From Usnea hakonensis (taxonomy: Eukaryota > Ascomycota > Lecanoromycetes > Lecanorales > Parmeliaceae), in the NCBI GenBank assembly GCA_013423325.1, contig BLJB01000049.1, forward strand, positions 83,374 to 147,373: a DNA stretch of 64,000 nucleotides. The letters run 5' to 3'. The notes under the pieces are model-generated. The model searched no databases. It was not told where the DNA came from and saw only the letters and a program-made list of their open reading frames with translations. This document shows positions 57,219 to 64,000 of the stretch, piece after piece (positions within the stretch are counted from its first letter, which is position 1; each line of letters begins with the position of its first letter). The position numbers and the translations under genes were made by a program.

Positions 57219-58090
57219 TGATAAGCAATCTGGTGGACTTGGTCATGAGGAGGAGGTGGCTCCACGAAAATTAATATTGTGGAGGCCGTAATACTTGCAT
57301 TGCATTCGCGACAGGATACCCTTGTCCCAAATCCGAATATTCTTCCACAAGACAACTAGCTCACCTACAGCTCCTCCATGAGCACTTGGCTTAATCCCAG
57401 GGGAGAACTTGTTATAAGAGCAACGTTGGAGGTTGCTAATGACCAGATCAGCAAGGGCCACACGGGTTAAACCTCGGAGGTCTGCGTTATCAGTTCTATG
57501 CTTGTCAGGCTTCGAGCCCTGAGACTAAGATATTTGGCTTGCAAGCTATCTAGGAACAATCGCCAAAAGTGCCATCCGGCTGGCTGGCGCCCGTCGTATG
57601 GAGAGACGTAGAATGAAGGCGCCGAGGCAGGTAATTTTAGAGCCGCTACCGAGGTGGCTGAGGGTGAAGCAGGTTTGTTGGGGACTTTCGACCTGACAAA
57701 AGGACTCGCTCGGTATGATGGAGCAGATTCATTCTCGACGGGTGCTGACTCTGAATCTGAGATGAAAAATTAATTCACATACGCCGATTAGCAAAGCCCA
57801 TAGGGTTCTGCGAGAGATACAGCAAAGGGATAATGCGATGGCTCGAGCGAGCACGAGTAGGATGCCGGGCCTGAGGTGCTCTGCATGCGTTTGAAAGAAC
57901 GTAACATGGCACAGTTAAGCTTTATTTATCCTTACGACATGAATTGCATCGAGTGTATATGTCAATGGAGAGCATCTTGACGCAGCTCAATCAAGCTCAC
58001 CATCACCACCATTATGGGATTTATCTGAGCCCGATAACAGTACAATTTCTACGAGGCTGAACAAGTCCAACAACCAGGCAGCATACCGTC
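57219..58090. other. convergent intergenic region
   Basis: About 870 bp between converging genes. Short reverse-strand frames (57243-57461) have no family character. I see no RNA gene or repeat. Confidence 0.4.
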
Positions 58091-58984
58091 CTAAGCGCCA
58101 ACCTCTAACATCTCTCTCAAGCCACTCTCCACCCCTCTCAACCACCTTCCCTTCCTCTCCAACTCGTCCCCACCACTACCTTTCTGCTTCCTCTCAACTG
58201 CCTCCCTTGCAAGTCCCGCAGCCCTCTCTCTCTCCTGCTCCAGCTTTTGTAATTGCCTTTCTTCGTTCTCCAAAGCTCTCGTCTGTCTCGGTAGCGCCTG
58301 CTGTAAAGCCTTGAGTTGGGCGTTCACTTCATCAAGACTAGCCTGCCTTTCTTCCAGCAACTCCAGCGTTGCCGGCAACGGCATTGCCAGCGCTGGATTG
58401 GCCTCGGTCATATCTGTCGACTGATTCTGTTTCCTCAATCTTGCCAGTGTCTGATTCAAATCCTCAATCTGCGGCGGCAGCGACGATAGCAGCGTCGTCT
58501 GCAATGAGATTGTCTCATAGCGCCTGCTTAGATCCCTTCCTCGTGCGTCCAACTCCTTGACCATATCACCCACGTGACCTTTCTGCGCTTTCAGCACAGC
58601 CTTGATCTCTGCTAATTGGCTTTCGAGTTCGATATTCTCAGTGTGCTCGACGATGAGGGGAGGATCGCCAACAATGGCGCGGAGGAACTTTTCTTTGGTT
58701 ACTTGTTCGAGATAGGAAAAGCGGAGTTTGGAGAAAAGTTCCTGTGCGCGTTAAAGTCACTTTACAGCCATTCGAGACGGAAGCATGTGTACCTTGTAGT
58801 GGCTCAGGTCAGCTTGCAGAGACTCCGGGGACGGGTTATCGAACGCTGAGGCGGAAACATCAGAGGTACGGTGGGAAGTAGAATTTGCGGAGATGGGCTC
58901 GCTGAGGCGAATGATGGAAAGAGAGCTATCTTGTAAAGCACGAAGGCCTTGTAGGACGTTATTGACACGTTGTGGATCTGCCAT
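58091..58984 (-). CDS. SOS7: kinetochore protein Sos7 (Kre28/ZWINT-like)
   Basis: Coiled-coil partner of Spc105/Spc7 (KNL1) at the outer kinetochore. Exons 58984-58793 and 58741-58091, joined in phase 0 across a 51-bp intron; 280 residues. The N-terminal part contains VNNVLQGLRALQDSSLSIIR, and the junction yields LFSKLRFSYLEQVTKEKFLR followed by AIVGDPPLIVE, the family's diagnostic block. From about residue 105 the protein is continuous heptad coiled coil (EELDARGRDLSRRYE type, Leu/Gln/Glu-rich) to near the C-terminus. Divergent with the RS-rich gene, with only 214 bp between start codons. Confidence 0.88.
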
Positions 58985-59198
58985 GCTGTGTATGTCTCGT
59001 ATAGAATGCCCAACTGTACCACGAAAAGCACTGTTTTGTGACTTTGTTTACTGTTTGGCGCAACCCAGATCAAGCTAAGGGATCATCTTATCTTATCTTA
59101 TCTGAGATAGAGAATTTCTTGGCATCTTGGCAGCGTCACGCGAAACACAATGCAGAGAGATTTTAGTTAAGTATTGACAGCATGTCTTGATTGCCATC
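58985..59198. promoter_or_regulatory. short bidirectional promoter with clustered GATA-type sites
   Basis: 214 bp separate the Sos7 and RS-protein start codons. At 59088-59102 TTATC occurs three times in direct 5-bp steps (GATAA on the other strand), followed by GATA at 59106-59109 in the opposite orientation. GATA factors are common fungal regulators; that these sites are used is inference. Confidence 0.5.
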
Positions 59199-60465
59199 AT
59201 GCCAGGATCAGAGCACTTGTCGGATGATTATGTTGCCCAGCTTCTTGCCAAAGAAGCAAAGAACAGTAATGCGAAATATTCCGCCTACGGCTTGCAAGAG
59301 CTTCTACCCCGAAGGTGAGCATCTGATTGAAGAGGCATTGTTTGTCACGGCTAATCCGTTTAGACCAATTTCTAATGCACCCAAGCCTAATACTAGGTTC
59401 CTGAAGAGTATCATAAGAGAAACCGACAGTCACAATGCTGCTCTACGGGCTAAGGAAGTCGAAGAATCACGCGCACGTCTTCGATCTCTACGGGAGAGCG
59501 ACGGAAAATTGCTAAGAACAGGCTCGAATGCTGGATTGAAAAACAGAGATCATCATCGTTCGAAGAGACGCCGGTCTGACGGTGAAGATGAGGAACACCG
59601 TGAGGTACGGCGGGATCGTGAGAGCAGACTTTCGAAGCGAGAAAGAGACGAAGATCGTCAGGATAACGCATCCTGCCGCAATTCTCGCAATGACCGCTGT
59701 GGTAGCGGGAACGGTGAGGAAGGATACTACGAACACCGCCACCGGCATCACCATCGCACCCACCATCGACGCGATGAGAATGGGTTGCACAAGGGTGATG
59801 GAGGTGCCAGGAAGAGCCGGAGGAGAAGTAGTTCACGGCATCGATCTCGATCCCGCTCGCCAAGATCAGATGGAAAGTATCATCAGCGTCACAATCGATC
59901 ACACGGTCCCGCCAAATCCTCTTCATCCGCAAGTCTGAACGGCAATGGGCATCATAGCTCTGCATCGAGAAGCATCGAAGATCAAGCCTGGTCTAGACCT
60001 CCAGCCAATGGGAATGCAAATAGAAGAGGGCGAGACGCGTCTCCAGGCTCAGATTCTGATCCTCTGGAGGCCATCATCGGTCCACCACCTCCACCTCCAC
60101 CTCCCAAGGTTCAGGCACGCGGCCGCGGCAACTTTTCGTCTTCGTCGGCAATGGATTCACATTTTTCTACAAACTATGATCCCTCAGTCGATGTCATCCC
60201 CGATCCGGAAATCGACGATGACTGGGACCAAGCATTGGAAGCCATCCGCGATCGACAGCGGTGGCAAAAGCTAGGGGCTGAGCGGCTAAAGTCTGCAGGC
60301 TTTACGGAGGAGGAGGTGAAGAAGTGGGAGACGGGCGGAGAGAAGAGGGAGGAGGATGTCAAGTGGAAGGGACGGGGCGAAGGGAGAGAATGGGACAGGG
60401 GGAAGGTTGTTGGTGATGATGGTGTGGAGACTCGACCCGAATGGGGGCGGTTGAAAGGGTCTTGA
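59199..60465 (+). CDS. RS-rich pre-mRNA splicing-associated protein
   Basis: Exons 59199-59314 and 59364-60465 (49-bp intron, GTGAGC donor, GGCTAAT branch); 405 residues. The spliced start reads DDYVAQLLAKEAKNSNAKYS and GLQELLPRRP, typical of fungal proteins annotated as pre-mRNA-splicing factor 38B; the first reading frame lacks this without the intron. The middle is an RS/RD/KR-rich region with His runs (HHHRTHHRRD), then a run of Pro, and the C-terminus has DDDWDQALEAIRDRQRWQKL followed by AGFTEEEVKKWE, conserved in the group. Nuclear speckle location is expected. The name is taken from family usage; the protein is not the Prp38 domain itself. Confidence 0.8.
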
Positions 60466-60901
60466 GACACCCCACAGGCTGTGAATATGAGCCGCGAGGC
60501 CGGTTTCATAATATTCAATGTGCGAACATGAGCCTTTATGCTCCTTTCTCGGCATGGAGGTCGGTTATGGAATAGTCTTTTGGAGGGACACTGCGTGCAA
60601 TTCCAGGAACATATTTCCCGCCGATCTGTCCTTTGTGATATAGGGGATGATTGCCACCTGCCATACGCTTGAGGTCTAGTAGATTGCCAGGCCCCTTGGA
60701 CACATTCATTACGATATAAAAAACAAAGCTACCAAGTAACGGACTCGGACTAGCGCCAAAAAAAAACCGTAGGCAGTAAAATGTAAAATCTCCCCAATAC
60801 ATAACAACATAAACCTTTTCGCCATGGCATCCCTCTCCCTCGCGCGGTCTCACCCAAACCCTTAAACCACCACAAATCCACACCCATCACCACTCCCAAA
60901 A
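60466..60901. other. intergenic region
   Basis: About 440 bp between two forward genes; no gene, with a clean run of A (GCCAAAAAAAAACCG) near 60752-60766 in the likely SCS3 promoter. Confidence 0.4.
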
Positions 60902-61972
60902 ATGGCATCCTCATCCTCATCCTCAACCCCCATCAAACGCAACGGCACCGCGCCCAAACACCCCCCACCCCCAACAACAACCACAACCTCCCCCCCCAAC
61001 ACCCCCCCAGCAAACCGCCTCACCCCCCTCCTCCCCACCCCCCTCGAAACCCTCCTCCTAGCCACCTACCCCACAACCCTCCTCCTGGGCTCCCTCTTCT
61101 CCCTCCTCGAACCCACCGCCCGCGCCGCGCCCTACAACCCCCTCACGCAATCCCACCCGCCCGCCGCCGCGCCCAGCTATTTCGCGCGCAAGGACAACAT
61201 CTTCAATGTGTTTTTTGTGAAGGTGGCCTGGTTTTGGATCACGGTGGCGTTTTTCGTGTTTTGGGGGCTGCATGGGTCGATGGGGCCGACGGGCAGCAAT
61301 GGGGATGGGGGGTTCGTACTGACGCCGAAGCGATTAAGGGGGCTGGTGAGGTGGGTGCTTGTGACGCTGTGGTGGGGCGCGGTGACGCAGTGGTTTTTCG
61401 GACCGGGGTTGGTGGATCGGGGGTTTCGGGTTACGGGGGGGATGTGTGTTTTGGCGGGGGAGATGGAGGGGAAGGGTGGGGTGGGGGAGTATGCGACGGG
61501 GCAGGCTTGCAAGGCTGTTGGGGGGCAGTGGAGGGGGGGGCATGATATTAGTGGGCATGTGTTCATTTTGGTGTTGGGGAGTTTGTTTTTGGGGTTGGAG
61601 GTGCTGCCGGTTGTGCTGGGGGGGAAGGGGCTGAGGGAGGAGAGGATGGTGGTGGGGAGGGACGGGAGGGTGGGGAGAGCGGAGAGTGAGGTTGGGGGGG
61701 AGGGGGAGGGCGAAAGGGGGTGGAAGACTGGGATTGTGGTACCGGCGGTTGTGGGTGGGTTGAGTTGGTGGATGTTGCTTATGACGGCGGCTTATTTCCA
61801 TACTTGGTTTGAGAAGGTATGTTCAATTTTGGAAGTTGGTACGTTGACATATGGGACTGACGTGTGCTAGCTCACGGGACTTTTGACAGCGTTCACTGGC
61901 ATATTCGTCGTCTATTTCCTACCCCGAGCGTTACCAGCCATAAGAGACATCATAGGCATGCCTGGCGCATAG
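60902..61972 (+). CDS. SCS3: FIT-family ER protein Scs3 (acyl-CoA diphosphatase, lipid droplets)
   Basis: ER membrane protein of the fat-storage-inducing transmembrane (FIT) family, needed for normal lipid droplet budding and phospholipid balance; members cleave acyl-CoA to acyl-phosphopantetheine and 3',5'-ADP. Exons 60902-61816 and 61871-61972 (54-bp intron); 338 residues. The two catalytic histidine regions are present: GGHDISGHVFILVLGS and the later AYFHTWFEKLTGLL, which the intron splits. Six hydrophobic helices can be followed. The first 45 residues are Ser/Pro/Thr-rich. Base composition is odd: the first 270 bp are dominated by C on the sense strand, then 61260-61780 by G, with many GGGG runs, driven by extreme third-position bias. 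Confidence 0.9.
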
Positions 61973-62276
61973 TCCAGTCACCAATGCATACCATTCATCA
62001 ATTACTCTCAACTAGAACATCATTTCAAAGACAGATCCGATATGCTGTACTCCGAAGCCACTGCAAAGTCATCAACACGAAGGTCAAAGCTGACCTCGCA
62101 AGATCCTGTTACTTCCGCCGACTTCGCAACCGCTGCCTGCAATGATCAAACATCCCTTACGATTTCGCTAGGGGTACGAAATCTGCGCGTCCACGACATT
62201 CACAAGTCGCGATTGACACCATCCTCCTTCCACCAGCTCGACGACCATTCCCACGAATGAATTAGGCGAGTCGTAA
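61973..62276. other. convergent 3' spacer
   Basis: About 300 bp between the SCS3 stop and the stop of the four-pass membrane protein; nothing recognised. Confidence 0.4.
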
Positions 62277-63197
62277 TCATACAGTCCCCTCGTCCCTTGC
62301 TTCCCTCTCTGGCTCTCTGAGAAACTTGATCGAAACCTCAAATTTGAGCTGGCCGACGGGAAATGCCCAAGGAGCCCGTCCGATCCCGGAGTCGTAAACA
62401 ATACGACATCTCACGCAGAAGAGCACAAAGTGCATAGCTCTAATCACGCAAGGAACGGTTCAGCGCATGCTTACGAGTCTTCTTCAAAGGAATTTACGCA
62501 CCCAAAAAAAATGCCCGCCCCCATGGCAATCCCAGCAAACACCTTCACTGCCAATGCTCCGCGCTCGCAGATCAAGTAGTCACCTCCAGGGTAGGAGCAC
62601 CAACCTCCCGAACCGTCCAGCAAGCCCGACAGACCGCCCGCGCCATAAATGATGGCGAAAAAGGCAATCACGATGTCGACGATTAAGTTGATGGCAAGGG
62701 GCGCTGCCGGTTTGCGGGAACGTAGGCGGCGGAGATTGAATGCTGAGAAGAGGAGGGAGAAAATTGCCTGTCGTATACGGAGAAACATGAGAAAATCGAC
62801 GACTTGATAATGAATACCTCATCATGACATGCCGTTGAGGAGAGAAAAGAAAATGACTTACCGGAGCAAGAACCCCATTCAATCCATCTTTAGTGGGCCA
62901 CGGCAGATTAAAGGAAACCGGTCCAACTGAGCGCGCGACGGCCGTTGCGAAAAGGGAAACGAGCGTGAGGATCGAAAAAGTCAGTGCCAATGCTGTGAGG
63001 ATGCGCAAGGCTCTCGGGAAGGAGGATGATGAGGTGGCTGACGGGGGTGCCTGGGCTTCAGAGGGTGGTGGCGGTAGGAAGGGAGTCGATTCGTCGTCGT
63101 TGTCAGCCGCTTCGTTCACTTCTTCGTGGTCTCGGGCATGGAGATGCGGAGGTGGTGCGGGCGCCGCCGAATCGCGGTCTTGTGAGGATTTGGGCAT
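62277..63197 (-). CDS. four-pass membrane protein (MARVEL-like)
   Basis: Exons 63197-62862, 62767-62502, 62439-62277; introns 94 and 62 bp; 254 residues. The first 60 residues are acidic and Pro/Ser-rich and cytosolic. Four hydrophobic helices follow: ILTALALTFSILTLVSLFAT, LRRLRSRKPAAPLAINLIVD with FFAIIYGAGGLSGLL, and VKVFAGIAMGAGIFFG running into FVLFCVRCRI. The last helix is completed only by splicing the GTGCGT donor at 62501 to the TTAG at 62440; without it the frame ends early. A Cys pair in the loop (WCSYPGGDYLIC) could be a disulfide. The layout matches fungal MARVEL/four-TM proteins, but no residue signature proves membership. Confidence 0.72.
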
Positions 63198-64000
63198 GTT
63201 GGAGGCGACTGACGGTCTTTTAAAGAATGAGAATAAAAGGGTTGGGAGAGTGGCACGTCTAAGTAGTGTGGATCTCCTTGTTGAATGATGGCAACCAGCT
63301 CACATTGATGAGGAGTATGTAAGATATCTTGGATTCTTTACTCTTCAATCTCAAGCTGTTGTATTCGTCCAGAGAAGACCCCCAGTCCACTTTCGAACAG
63401 CCAAGAACAAACTTGGAAATCCAGGCGTAGTAATATGGGCAAACAGCAGCTCTTTCTCTTCATCTCTCTTTTGTTTTTCCACAAAGCAACATGAACGACT
63501 CATTATTATGAAGACCAAAATCCAAAACATTAGGGCACCATATTATTATTGCTGCCTAAGTGCCTGAAACCGGCTAACCAAACGGCTAAAAGTTCAAAGT
63601 CTCAGCTTCTGAGACACGGCATATATCTGCACAGTCTAAGGTACTTTATGTAACAAGTGTCGCAAACAAGTGTTGGGAAAGAAAAAATCCAACTATTATT
63701 ATACTCCATGAAACAGTATTCGTAAGAGGGCAAAAATCAGGACAAGCGGACAATAATGTCTCATAGACCAAACACGAGATGCTAGCATCTCGTAAGTGCA
63801 AACTTTTCGATCAGATAAAGTCGAGGATAAGGCCTTAAACGTGAAATGCATAAGTAAATAATAATGAACAGAAGGAAATCAGACACTAGAAGTTGCGCGA
63901 CTTCCACGAACAAAATTAAATAAAATGACGTCATTTCTGGATGCTTTTAAACCTCAGCCAATGCTAAAAAAATTACCATTAGCGTGTAATACGGGTGGCT
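63198..64000. other. intergenic end of window
   Basis: About 800 bp, AT-rich toward the end, holding the promoter of the reverse-strand membrane protein. An AAGGTACTTTATG motif occurs at 63639-63651. No gene is recognised; a gene may begin beyond the window. Confidence 0.4.

Noticed and set aside
59450..59965. Antisense frame of 171 residues over the RS-rich gene
   Set aside because: Composition mirrors the Arg/Asp codons of the sense gene; no start context or family match.
61334..61801. 155-residue Pro/His-rich antisense open frame
   Set aside because: It is a by-product of the G-rich sense strand of SCS3, with low-complexity translation and no family character.

Overview
The window looks like a nuclear segment from a filamentous ascomycete (Pezizomycotina). 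The genes are protein coding, lie on both strands, and are interrupted by short introns, mostly 43 to 160 bp, with GT(A/G)NGY donors, CTRAY-like branch points and YAG acceptors. Several families are typical of filamentous fungi: an RNAi-type RdRP, a TOK potassium channel, a fungal rhodopsin-fold membrane protein, an annexin with a long N-terminal extension, and a basic helical septin-like GTPase. I cannot fix the class from sequence reading alone. All exon joins were derived by hand by matching frame, phase and splice signals, and no transcript data were available.

Layout. 1-8.2 kb: SAD-1/RrpB-like RNA-dependent RNA polymerase and Elongator subunit Elp6, both forward. 8.4-12.7 kb: a DHA1-type MFS transporter (reverse) and pantothenate kinase (forward). 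13-18 kb: an unrecognised Lys/Arg-rich protein, ribosomal protein eL37 with a 4-nt first exon, and an aldo/keto reductase. 18.3-24.7 kb, all reverse: a small single-pass membrane protein, the TOK1 channel and the annexin. 25.8-32.7 kb: a Vps62-domain secretory protein, the septin-like GTPase and Gpi2/PIG-C (forward), and a secreted NTF2-like protein (reverse). 33.8-42.5 kb, all reverse: an amino acid permease, a rhodopsin-fold membrane protein and a large MFS transporter. 43.9-51.3 kb: a Ser/Thr-rich membrane protein (forward), two related unknown genes separated by an unusual tandem array, and an MDR-type reductase. 52-63.2 kb, mostly housekeeping: Gdt1, a telobox Myb protein, kinetochore Sos7, an RS-rich splicing-associated protein, the FIT/Scs3 lipid-droplet protein and a four-pass membrane protein.

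Most genes appear functionally independent, as expected for a eukaryotic core chromosome. Divergent pairs probably share promoters (Gdt1/telobox protein; Sos7/RS protein, only 214 bp apart, with three TTATC GATA-type sites in a row).

The least ordinary parts are: (i) two tandem genes at 45.9-49.6 kb that share a C-terminal domain of about 110 residues I do not recognise, one with C2H2 fingers, flanking a 0.6 kb nested A-B-B-B-A repeat array; (ii) an inverted duplication of the 3' end of the TOK1 coding region, placed in the upstream region of the next gene with an in-frame 12-nt difference; (iii) an intron in the rhodopsin-fold gene whose expected acceptor AG is absent.
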